64,000 bases of DNA from Capsaspora owczarzaki ATCC 30864 (lineage: Eukaryota; Opisthokonta; Filasterea), in NCBI RefSeq assembly GCF_000151315.2, contig NW_011887308.1:557067-621066 (forward strand). Reading direction: 5' to 3'. Positions 44,460 through 54,464 of the stretch are shown one piece after another. The translations under genes were made by a program, and so were the position numbers. Within the stretch, counting starts at the first letter, position 1. Each line of letters opens with the position of its first letter. The notes beneath the pieces are model-generated. The model did not search any database. It was not told the origin of the DNA and saw nothing but the letters and a program-made list of their open reading frames with translations.

Positions 44460-45532
44460 ATTTTTGACACGCATTGGTGTGCAGCGAGGACCGAGTGCCG
44501 CAAGACTACCAGCGGTACAAGTAAGGGAAGTGACCGATTTGAGCTCACTTCTGTTTTTACGTCTCAAGATTGGCGTGGCTGTAACTGCACCCAGTGCGCA
44601 GCCGCCGTTGAAGCGGATCCATGACTGGTTGCAAGCATAGCTGACGCTACAGACAGACGTCGCCATCGCAAGCGTGGTCTGCCCGCTGACAAGAGGCTGG
44701 AACTGCACCAAGTTGGCCATTCCCAGAGCTGCTTCCAACTCCAAAGCACTTCATCATGATTCCATGGCATTTGAATACGTGTGAATAGTGTATCAATTGT
44801 ATTTGTAGCGAGAATGAGAGATATCTTGAGTGAAGAATTGGTGCACTGGTGCAGTCATTGAGTGGTCGCTGCGAAGTTGTGTCAACAGCGCTTTCCTGCG
44901 TCTGTGCGACCGTCCCCGACCGCCTCCGCCTCAGAAACAAAGTGTCACAACTGTATCACGTCACTGGACATGCAAAGGCGCGCGTTGATATGGCCTGGGG
45001 AGCAGTAGCAAGGAGGAGCGCCAATCGCAATGGACCGCCAGCCAATTCCCCTCCTCATCGTTTCGCGTTCCAGGACAGTCCCCGCCGTCCAATTTCCACA
45101 ACTATGCACTGCAAACAACATATATTGCATACTACGCTTGAAAGAAACAAGCCAAACTCAAGCATTCGCAAGTTGAAAAACACCGAATTTTTGAACAAAT
45201 TCGGTCGTTCCGAAATTCGGAAAAAAATTTCCACTGTGTTGCTATGTGTAGTATCACACTATGCAGGTTGGCATGTTGTGATGCCGAAAACTAGTGAGAA
45301 AGAGAGGGTACGGTATTGTTTTTGCATGAACAAGATCGACCGAGCTCTTGCGGCACCCTGGTGAGGCAAATTAGCCACTCGCTTTAGCAGTTGTGTTGGC
45401 AGTAATATTTTCAGTTGATCTTTGAAAGAACTGGCTCAAAATGAGGGCGTGCCAGCGTGCGGTCGAGCCGTGCGCGAGCTAGTTTGGCACTCTGGGGTAG
45501 CGATCAAGTGCATCACGCTCATGAGCACGACT
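44460..45532. other. Gene-poor stretch
   Basis: No recognisable gene, RNA or repeat until the retroposon copy at 45533. Composition resembles the gene-poor island at 12-21 kb. Confidence 0.5.
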
Positions 45533-45656
45533 TTTTTTCTTTTTTTTTTCAAACCGATGTGTATTTCGTAAAACTACAGCTTTAACACCATAATACCGGT
45601 GGTAAAACACCCTTCAATTTCGTGGAGTCGCAAAACACCACAAAAAAGAAGACTCG
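45533..45656 (-). mobile_element. SINE-like retroposon, short copy, with 8-bp target duplication
   Basis: Inverted relative to the copy at 38949-39280. It has the same head and the same tail joined directly, lacking the middle part of the longer copy. On the minus strand it ends in an A tract interrupted by one G (T tract at 45533-45550 on +). The octamer GCACGACT occurs on both sides, at 45525-45532 and 45657-45664, as expected for a target-site duplication made by retroposition. It lies about 220 bp upstream of the coiled-coil gene start. Confidence 0.7.
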
Positions 45657-45875
45657 GCACGACTCAGCTAAAGACCAAAGCGCATCACCTTGTGGCATCA
45701 CGACACACTTGTGATGCATTTCTGAGCGCTTTCAGATTTGGTCCTGCTGAAAACAAGCAAAGAAGTCAGTCAGGTTCGGGTCGCTTTTGGCATCAACTTC
45801 TGATTGTACCCGCTTGGCTCGTTTTCCCTCTCGTCCCACCACCGCTTTCCGCCCCACCCGCCTGCCCACCATCCG

Positions 45876-48725
45876 ATGGCTAGTCTAGTAGTGCAGTCAA
45901 ACCGACCGTTAGACCCTGCGAACGGCGCGGGCAATGACAGTAGCCATCGAGTCGACGCTGCTGCACAGGATTCAGTGACAAATACGCCCCGCGCAGCCCA
46001 GCAGCAGCAGCACCAGCAGCAGCCAGATGGCCCACACTCTACTCAACACGATGGTCTGACCTCTCGGAACCAAGACCAGGGCACTCCAACCGGCAGTGAG
46101 CCAAGCCGGGCAAATTCGCACGAGCCATCCGCTGCTACTCCGTCTGCTTCAAACCGCAGCAGCAGCAGCAGCAGCAGCGACCAACTGGCCGTTGCGTCCA
46201 CAGATCGAGCTCAGATGCCATCCACTATGCCAGGCGACAGCCCGAGCAACAGCTCAGGGAGCGCATCCAAGCTGAAGCCAGAACCGCCCGTAGCAGGAGG
46301 GCGAAGAACCACAGGCGCAACCATCCAACCAGCCACAGCTCAAGATCAGCAGGAGCAGGAGCAGGAGCAGCAGGAGGAGGAGGAGGAGGAGGAGGAGGAA
46401 GACGACACCACCAAGATGACGGGCCGCGAGATGCTACAAGGACTTGTGCGGAATTACCAGCACAATCTGCAGCTCTTGGACGAGCGCGATGCAGAACTGC
46501 GCGAATACGACACGCTGGTGGAGCGGCTCGAGAGCGCGATTGTTGAGCGCGAGGCTCGCGTCGCCAAGCTGGTTGCGCAGGCTGCTGATGCACGGAGACA
46601 GCTCACGGCGACAGAGCAACTTGCTCGATCGTCTGCCGATGAGCTCGAGGCCGCGCACGAAATTCAGCGGCAGCTGGAACGTTGCGTCAAGTCGCTCGAA
46701 GTGGATTTGCAATTTGTACAGGCCGAATTTGCGCAAAAGATGAGCGGAGTGCAAGAAGCCATGGAGCTGCAGCGTCGAGAGTATGTCGACGAGCTCGAAG
46801 AGGCGCTGCAGCAAAAGCAGGACGAAATGACCGAGTTTGAAGAGCACGCCGCCGAGCTCGAGGAGACGGTGCGCAAGCTCAACGCAGACTTTACGCACGC
46901 CACAGCACGCGCTCGCGAAATGGAAGAGCTTGCTGGAGCAGCCATCAGCGAGGCAGATACGCAGCGGAGAAACGTCCAGCAGCTTCAAATGCAGCTCACG
47001 CAGCAACACCAAGATCTCGAGCAGCAGCTTCAAGCAAATTTGCAGCAGCAAGCCCAACAACTGCAGCTCCAGCACCAGTCTCAGCTCGTCCAGCTCCACT
47101 CACAGGCTGCAGCGAGTGCCAGCCACACGGAGCATCTCGTCCAGCAGCTTCAGCAGTACCAAAGCCTTCAGAATACGCTCAACACACGGAATCTAGAGCA
47201 GCAGCAGCTCATCCACCAGCAACAAAGCATCATACAACAGCTGCAGCACGAGCTGGAGCAAGCCCAGCGCGCGACCACCCCTCCGACAGCCACGCACGCA
47301 TCTGTTTCGGCAAACTCTGTCTTCTCCAATCTGATGCTTGCGAGCGGCGGACTTGCGTTTAGCAGTTCGAGCGGAGCGTCGCCCACGCGCACCTCAAGCA
47401 ACCCCAATAGCAACCGAAACTCGACCTTGCTCGATCGTGACACTTCCTCGCCCACTCCATTGGCCGCGGTTTTGTCAAAGTCAAGCTCGGCCAACGCCTT
47501 GGAGCACCCTCCGTCGGTAAGTCCCGACCAACCGCCTGCACGTGTCCTGTCCAGCCCGATTCCGTCGTCATCGAGTGCAAACGCACCTCAGCCTGCAAGT
47601 GCGACCACTGCCGCGGGCGCGCTGCGAGCCAATTCGATCGCGTCGACCACGCCGACGATCACCTCGTCGTCATCATTAACAACGTCCTCATCATCTGGAT
47701 CCATTCAACAACTGGATGAGATTCGTCGTCTTCGTGCAGAACGCGATCAGCTGCAAACATTGCTCGACAATGCCAATGCACAGATAAAAAGGACGCAGGT
47801 TGCGCTCGCTGCTGCCGATCAAGACTCTCGCGAAAGCGCACAACTGATCGAGCAACTGCAAGTTGCAGTGATGCAGTCCGAGCAACGCGACCGGGAGGCG
47901 AACGATCACATTGTCAAGCTCGAGCGCAAGCTGATTCAACAGCTTCTCGGTGATGATGACTATTCTAGTCCAGGATCGCCCATGCGTCCACTATCTTCGT
48001 TGTCTACTCAGTATGCCATGTCTCAACAGCAACAGCAGCAGCAACAACCGCAACAACAACAACAGCAACAGCAGCAGCAACAACCGCAACAACAACAACA
48101 ACAACAACAACAACATCAACAGCCAGTATCCTTATCCAGTCGTCGTTCCTCGTTCATTTTGCCTCAACTACCACCGACAACTGAGCGATCCTGGACAGAA
48201 AGTACGAGTCTGCATCAACGGACGAGCAGTAACGCCTCGCTTCATGACTCGTTCAGTAGCAGCCCGCAAGCGTCCATGTACGGCAGCCCATCTGCTTTAC
48301 TGCTAAGTCGAGCAGCCGCCGACCTGGGATACCTCCAGCCTCGCCATTCGTCCTTCTCGCAGTCCCCTGCCACACAACAGCCATATCAGCTCCAATCGAC
48401 CCCGCAGTCGCCTCATCCGCAACTACAGGTTGTTCCAGCCACTTTCTCTAACCGAGGATTGGGTGTGAGCGCGTTTGCCACGGCCAGCTCCAGTGGTGGC
48501 AGCGACATCACAGCGTCCAGCGGGTTTCAACCCTTGGCCCCTGCGTCGCCTCTCCTGCATGCCAGTTCTCGTCTTTCGTACCTGTCGCTGAGTAGCACCT
48601 CCCAACCTGTGCCATCTGCGCATGCCGTGCAACCCCAGTCGACTCCCGCGGCATCTCAATCACCTCGTGCCAACCGAACCTCCCGTTCCATTTCACAACC
48701 TCCAGTTCACGTTTTCCCGCAATAG
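45876..48725 (+). CDS. Large coiled-coil protein with polyglutamine and Ser-rich tail
   Basis: Single exon, 949 aa, starting at the ATG at 45876 in a good context (CCGATGG). Residues 1-180 are low complexity (Gln, Ser, Ala, then an acidic Gln/Glu run). About 180-465 is a continuous predicted coiled coil beginning MTGREMLQGLVRNYQHNLQL and running through VERLESAIVEREARVAKL, VDELEEALQQKQDEMTEFE and Gln-rich heptads. A second short coiled coil lies at about 615-700 (QLDEIRRLRAERDQLQTL). A polyQ tract (about 717-750) and a Ser/Pro/Gln-rich tail finish it. This layout suggests a scaffold or cytoskeletal/centrosomal protein. I recognise no specific family, and coiled coils match many unrelated proteins, so no function is assigned. 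Confidence 0.75.
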   Translation: MASLVVQSNRPLDPANGAGNDSSHRVDAAAQDSVTNTPRAAQQQQHQQQPDGPHSTQHDGLTSRNQDQGTPTGSEPSRANSHEPSAATPSASNRSSSSSSSDQLAVASTDRAQMPSTMPGDSPSNSSGSASKLKPEPPVAGGRRTTGATIQPATAQDQQEQEQEQQEEEEEEEEEDDTTKMTGREMLQGLVRNYQHNLQLLDERDAELREYDTLVERLESAIVEREARVAKLVAQAADARRQLTATEQLARSSADELEAAHEIQRQLERCVKSLEVDLQFVQAEFAQKMSGVQEAMELQRREYVDELEEALQQKQDEMTEFEEHAAELEETVRKLNADFTHATARAREMEELAGAAISEADTQRRNVQQLQMQLTQQHQDLEQQLQANLQQQAQQLQLQHQSQLVQLHSQAAASASHTEHLVQQLQQYQSLQNTLNTRNLEQQQLIHQQQSIIQQLQHELEQAQRATTPPTATHASVSANSVFSNLMLASGGLAFSSSSGASPTRTSSNPNSNRNSTLLDRDTSSPTPLAAVLSKSSSANALEHPPSVSPDQPPARVLSSPIPSSSSANAPQPASATTAAGALRANSIASTTPTITSSSSLTTSSSSGSIQQLDEIRRLRAERDQLQTLLDNANAQIKRTQVALAAADQDSRESAQLIEQLQVAVMQSEQRDREANDHIVKLERKLIQQLLGDDDYSSPGSPMRPLSSLSTQYAMSQQQQQQQQPQQQQQQQQQQQPQQQQQQQQQHQQPVSLSSRRSSFILPQLPPTTERSWTESTSLHQRTSSNASLHDSFSSSPQASMYGSPSALLLSRAAADLGYLQPRHSSFSQSPATQQPYQLQSTPQSPHPQLQVVPATFSNRGLGVSAFATASSSGGSDITASSGFQPLAPASPLLHASSRLSYLSLSSTSQPVPSAHAVQPQSTPAASQSPRANRTSRSISQPPVHVFPQ
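48029..48124 (+). repeat. CAA/CAG trinucleotide repeat (polyQ)
   Basis: Mixed CAA and CAG codons encode about 30 Gln, interrupted by single Pro and His, inside the coiled-coil protein. Shorter CAG runs occur near 46002-46024 and 46150-46170. Confidence 0.9.
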
Positions 48726-48874
48726 CCCCCAGCATGTCCAATTGATTTTTAGTCCATACGTGCCGCCTTGGTTTTTCTTGTTATCCAGTACATGAAAGTT
48801 GCGCTAGCTCAATCATTTCCAAAAAGAAAAACCATACCCGATTTTTGCCGTGGACAGTCTAGTCTTATTTGACC

Positions 48875-50766
48875 ATGGATGGACAGCAACACTATGGTCG
48901 CGGTCGCGTGCTCTTCCTGACGGGCATTCTCGTGCTTCTGACGCTGTACCTCCTGATGCCAACTATCAGCGAGTTTAGCAGCAATACTATCAACCTGTCC
49001 GGCGACGAGACGGAGGCAGGTGCGACCGAGCAGCAGCCCTCTGTTGAAGTGCGAGTTGGCGTAACAGGAAATGCACCACTCCCTGCTCCTGCTCCCACAG
49101 CTACTGCCGACTCGGACCCGCATTCAGAGCTGACAGGATCAAGAAACTTTGATTGTTCTACCAACGTGCTTGCTCTTGCTTCCATTGACGCTGTGGCTTC
49201 AGCCGAATCCGTGGCTTCTGTCGCGTCCATTGAGGTGGTCGTTTCCGCGGAGTCTGCTTCAATCGAGTCTGTAGCTTCAATCGCATCTGTCGCTTCCATG
49301 GAGTCTGTTGCTTCCATGGAGTCTGTCGCTTCCATGGAGTCTGTAGCTTCAATCGCATCTGTCGCTTCCATGGAGTCTGCTTCAATCGAGTCTGTAGCTT
49401 CAATCGCATCTGTCGCTTCCATGGAGTCTGTTGCTTCCATGGAGTCTGTCGCTTCCATGGAGTCTGTAGCTTCAATCGCATCTGTCGCTTCAATGGAGTC
49501 TGTTGCTTCCATGGAGTCTGTCGCTTCCATGGAGTCTGTCGCTTCCATGGAGTCTGTAGCTTCAATCGCATCTGTCGCTTCAATGGAGTCTGTTGCTTCC
49601 ATGGAGTCTGTAGCTTCAACCGCATCTGTCGCTTCAATGGAGTCTGTTGCTTCCCCTCTTGCAGCTGCTACGGCTTTTCCTGTTGTAAGCAATCGAGCGG
49701 AAGCGATCAGTTTGTTTTGCTCGGCATCTCTCACGGTCTGATTTTCGTGTTTTTTTTTTTTCTTTTTTTTTTTCTATTTTTTGTTATTTCCAACCTCCTA
49801 GCCGAACGATTGTGACGACTACTTTGTTCGGAACCGGGTCTTCCTTGTGGTCCAGTTTAACTCCGGTTGGTGGGATCATGTCGAGAAGGCCATGCTCAAC
49901 TTACCCGCGTACGCCAAAGCAGTCTTCGTCTTCCCCAAGGTCACACAAGAACAAGCCGATCGATTTCCCACAGTCCAGTTCCTTGCCTGCGAGGACGCGC
50001 TTTCCGGACTGTATCCACATACTTGTCTGGCCGATATCATGGCAGCAAACCCAGGGTACACTGGCTTCATGTTTGTTCACTTTGATGTTTACTTCAAGCA
50101 TTGGCTGGCACACGACCTACCGCTTCATGATGTTTGGGTTCCCCTTCCGGGTGCAGAGGGCACGGATCGGGCATACATGCCACCTTGGTCCTGGTGGGGT
50201 ACACATCACGGTCTTCAAGGGCTGGACAATACTCTGAATGCGGTTGTGCAGGCTTGCGCTTCCCCGGAAACAAGCCAATTTGAATGTCAACCAAGGCTTG
50301 CAAAGCAAGTCGAGGCCCTTCTGCCCGGGCGTTACTTTGGCAGTGGCTTTAGCGATATCGCCTACATTCCTGGCGTCTACGCGGCTGAATTTAGTAAGGC
50401 AGTTTGCTTGATTGTCCTGTGTATGTGTGTGCTCTGACCATATTTTCTCTCACAGAATATCTGGCACAAGTTACAAAGACACACCGGCTGATTTCCGAAA
50501 TCTTCTTTGATATGTTCGCACGAATTGTCGACATTGATCCAGATGCGCCGGCGCCGCTAATCTCGGCGTCCTATTCGCGCTGGAGTCGTTTCATCTTGCC
50601 AGGCGTGAGCGAGCTTGATGAATCTCCATCTGGGATTGCCGGGCTGCTTTCGCGATGCAATGACCCAACTCAATTGTTCTGTCATCGTGCGGACTTTCGA
50701 CACGAAATCTGGGTTGAGCGATACACGCAATCACTCAGGCAATGCAGAGATATACTTACTCCGTGA
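48875..50766 (+). CDS. Type II membrane protein with SVAS-repeat stalk and glycosyltransferase-like domain (STK3)
   Basis: Three exons sum to 1764 nt (587 aa): 48875-49735, 49802-50393, 50456-50766. One membrane helix lies near residues 11-31 (VLFLTGILVLLTLYLLMP). The stalk (about 105-262) is a near-perfect six-residue tandem repeat, ASMESV alternating with ASIASV. The second and third exons encode the luminal domain: CDDYFVRNRVFLVVQFNS, an acceptor-like region PGYTGFMFVHFDVYFKHW, then YMPPWSWWG, FGSGFSDIAYIPG and SRWSRFILPG. The HFD in a hydrophobic strand could be the DxD-type site of a GT-A enzyme. It lacks the GHLR and RPD motifs of the other three stalked proteins, so it is a different family on the same plan. 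Function is inference. Confidence 0.6.
49190..49660 (+). repeat. 18-bp minisatellite coding (ASMESV/ASIASV)n
   Basis: About 26 tandem 18-base units, for example GCTTCCATGGAGTCTGTT, with higher-order alternation of MES and IAS versions. It encodes the extracytoplasmic stalk of the membrane protein at 48875. The high identity between units implies recent expansion. Confidence 0.95.
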
Positions 50767-51270
50767 AGAAGTGTTGATGTTGCTTTGGTTCATCATCTCA
50801 ATGTTTTGCCGACGTACAGTATCTCCTGTGAGTGCTGCTCTGCTGGGTCTTTCCGATTCGTGAATGGGGATTGAGCTTGTTTTTGTTTTGTTTTGTTTTT
50901 GGTTTAGTTTTCACGACTTTTATTTATCTCTGGGTTTTCCATTTCCAATGAGTGTAATGGGAGCCAAAAAACGGGTCGTGAGAAGCTTGTGACTTCAACT
51001 GTCAGAATTGATGTCAAAGCCTGGTTTATTTAAACATGTCGAAGCCTGGTTCATTTAAACACTCATTGAGCAAAGCTGGAATATGAGCGAGCAATATTCA
51101 ACATGAGCTTTTTCGACTTCGATGCATTTGGACGACTGCCCACATATCCGAAGGAATATCATCCAAAGTTGAGCTTCCGAACTCCTACGAGCATTCGCTC
51201 AAAAAGGGTAATGCAATGCTCAATACAGCAAAATTTATTCGTTTCTGTGTTTCATACCATTGCCGACTTT
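50767..51270. other. Convergent 3' flanks, with a 25-bp tandem repeat at 51011-51060
   Basis: About 500 bases between convergent genes. Two adjacent 25-base units, differing at two positions and each ending ATTTAAAC or similar, lie at 51011-51035 and 51036-51060. A (TTTTG)n stretch lies near 50880-50900. No gene was seen. Confidence 0.7.
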
Positions 51271-51273
51271 TCA

Positions 51274-54200
51274 TGCACGAACGTGCTGCAACTCAGGAGC
51301 ACCAGAAGACTGCGCACTTGAACTTGCGGTCTGACGGGCAACAAAGTCCTGCAGCGACGTCGTTCTGATCGGCACACCGCGCAAGGAGCGAGCGGTCACA
51401 GAAGTGATTTCAACCTCAAGGTACTCGCCGGGTTTCGTGGCATCTAACAGGCGTCGACGAGCAGCCAGGATTTCGTCCGACGCGCGCTCCACCACTCCTT
51501 GCGGAAGCAAATCAGCGCCAATGTTCACACTAATGTTGCCATCGGAGCGACCTGTTAGCTGATCCTTGGCGCGGCGGCTGGGGCGCTCTACCAACACAAG
51601 TTGGCGCGACCCCACAAAGCGAGACAAGGATTGTTCCGAGCGAGCATAAAACGATGCAATCATCTCCTTGAGCCGCTGGTTTTTCACATCAGCAGGGACG
51701 TCGTCCACCAACTTGCGGTGGGCATGCGTTTTCTTCCAAGACAAAAAGAAAAAAAAAACACCCCGCAAAATCAAAGTTGAGAACAAGCCTTCCGTTTGTA
51801 GAATGACTGGGAAGGGAATTCCAACGCATCGAAAACAACCAAAAAAAAAAAAAAAACAAAAAACAACCGATGCCGTACCTCACGCATGCTATATCCAAAC
51901 AGATAGCCATATTCATAGCCAGCCTTTTCAATCAAGTCAAGTGTGTCTTTAAAGTCCGCTTCGGTTTCGCCACAGAATCCAGCGATAAAGTCAGAGCTCA
52001 GCGTCACATCTGCCAACACAAACAACAGCCAGAACCCATGTAAAACCTATGCACATTGCACGCCCTGAACTAACGCCCACCAAAGGAAAAGAAAAGAAAT
52101 AAAATAAAAACCAGCCAGCATATGCATACCAGGGATGAGCCGCCGAACGCGGGCAACCAGCTCCAGGTAAGACTCGCGGGAATAACCACGCCGCATGCGC
52201 TCAAGAACAGATGTGCTACCGCTCTGAGCTGGCATGTGCAGCGACTTGCAAACGTTGGCCGTTGAGGCAATGACTGTCAAGACATCGTCCGGGAAGTCTT
52301 TGGGATGCGGCGAGGTGAAACGAATGCGCATTTCGGGATCGACGGCAGCGACTTGGCGAAGCAGTTCAGCAAAGCGCCGACCGCCAATTTTGGGTTTGTA
52401 AATGGACTTGAATCCGGCTGCAAGAGCTGTGACGTTGTGCGTGGTATCGGCAGCGGCGCTTGGTGGCAGTGGTGGTGGTGATGCGGCGGAAAGATTCGGA
52501 GAATCTGCGGGATTGCCAGGTTGTCCCTGCTCTGCAGCATCATGGGCAGGTTCGGATTCGTCGCGATAGCTATTCACGTTTTGTCCGAGCAGAGTGACCT
52601 CCCGTACACCTTGCCTGGCCAACTGACGCACTTCTTCAACGATAGAGGCGAGAGGCCGGCTTCTCTCACGGCCACGGGTGAAGGGAACAATACAAAAGCT
52701 GCACATGTTGTCACATCCGCGCATGATAGATCTGCACATGCGCCATCGTGCATGTCCAAAGAAGAAGAGGGCGAAGGGATGGCAGGGCGAAAAAGGAAAT
52801 GAGAAAAGCGAACGATCGCCGCTTTGAAACAAAGTTCACTTACACAAATGCAGTCACACTATCTTTGGACATGCGAACCGGCGCAATGTCAGCATACGTT
52901 TCATCGAGCGACAGCTGAACGTTCACGGCTTGATCTCCTTGGTTGGCAATGCTCAGTAGCCTTGGGAGGTCGCGGTATGAGTCTGCCACCAACCGACACA
53001 AAGCCAAGAACAATACCAGGTCAGAGACAACGAAACGTCCTCGAAGGGAGCACCTTTCACCAGGAAACTTCTTACCAGGCCCTGCCACAACATCCACGAG
53101 CTGGTCCTTCTCCAGAAGCTGGGTTTTGAGGCGCTCGGCCATGCATCCTGTCGGCATGATGGTGAGCGTGAGGCATTCAGCAAACTGAAATGACCCCATT
53201 GTGTTGCAGGTTCTGACTTGAGAGTTCCTGCAACCGGGGTACAAAAAAACACCATTACCTAGAACACCGACACGAGAAATTGGCTGGTCCTTGGTACGTT
53301 TGAGTCTCATGTGTTTCAGCTCGTTCAACCGGGACCAGACCTTGCGCTCGGCATTGTCACGGATGGCACAGGTCATGAGCAAAATCACATCCGCCTGCAT
53401 TGTCGTACCATCAGGACATTGGCGAGTTAGCAGGACAAACGGCATCCCACCGATTTCTCCCAAGTGGACAAGCATTCATCACCTGTTTCACGTCAAGAGT
53501 CCGCTCAAATCCAACGCCCTGAAGGATAGACCACACAATCTCCGTGTCATTCACATTCATCTGGCAGCCATACGTCTCGAAAAATACTGACAACCAAGCG
53601 ACCATTGTTTTGGCTCAAAAGTGAGCCACAAAATAGCAAAGATGCTAGGAATCACGATTCCTGCCACAGTACATGTACCTTTGCGCCCTTCGCCACCAAT
53701 CTGATGTGGCGGCACATACGGAATATTCTCAACATCCACACGATCGGATTTAGGCGCGTTCAGAATCACCGATCCGCGCTGTTGCTGAGCAGCTGCAATG
53801 GCATTGGAGCTCAATCGGCGTCCAGCATGAGAGTGTCCACCATGCCCGTGTCCATGCCCTTCAGCAAGATCGTCTGGTCCAGCACCCGCTTGTGCGACTC
53901 CAGGGCTCGTCGACGCGGCCATAAAGTCCTTCAGTGTAAACCCGTCATCGGGCAGCGTCTTGCGTCGAGCGCCAGTCTTGGCAGTGGGAGTGCTGCTTGG
54001 CGGCTGTGCTGATGCTGCCGCCGCCGCCGACGACGACGACGATGATGATGATGATGATGGCAGTGACAACGAGCACGCGTCTGCGTGGCCAGAATTGTGT
54101 CGCTGGACGGCTGTCTGGATGGCGCGCTGGGGCCGCGTGGAGCCGACTGAAACCACGCCCGGTGCGCGCATCCCAACAACTCCCAAAGAAGTGCAGGATT

Positions 54201-54279
54201 CAGTGCAAAGCGTCTGCCGACCTAGTCCAGCCACGCTGCGGCCGGACGGGAGGCTCAGCAGCATCCGCGCCAGTGCCAT
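51274..54279 (-). CDS. CDK5RAP1: CDK5RAP1-type tRNA methylthiotransferase (mitochondrial)
   Basis: Radical-SAM enzyme that adds a methylthio group to i6A37 of mitochondrial tRNAs, raising decoding accuracy. About eight exons between 54279 and 51274. Exon 1 encodes an Arg/Ser-rich presequence fit for mitochondrial import and a Ser/Ala/His-rich linker with a Gly-His repeat. The MTTase domain cluster Cys lie in [19 protein letters not shown] and GCMAERLK, each in its own exon. The radical-SAM motif is [20 protein letters not shown], with [24 protein letters not shown] and [33 protein letters not shown] and a C-terminal TRAM domain ([19 protein letters not shown]) complete the family order. An Asn/Pro/Ser-rich insert sits between GQNVNSYRD and [11 protein letters not shown]. 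All catalytic Cys are present. The TOP6B gene lies 186 bp upstream on the same strand. Confidence 0.95.
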
Positions 54280-54464
54280 ATTTTTCTCGAATCGTTTCGA
54301 CCAAAAGTGAGGACTGGTTCAGGTTTCGTTCTCAATATGTAAGGTGGACGTTAATTTAAGGAAGGAAAGAAGCGCCGAATGGGATGTAGTCAACAAGCTC
54401 AGCAGTAGTAGAACAGCACATAACACGTTTGGTCCGAAACAAAGCGAAAATCAGTGCCGCTCCC

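Noticed and set aside
48892-49734. Minus-strand Glu-Ala-Thr-Asp-Ser-Met repeat protein
   Set aside because: Antisense reading of the SVAS-coding minisatellite; only the plus strand has a membrane helix, proper introns and a folded domain.
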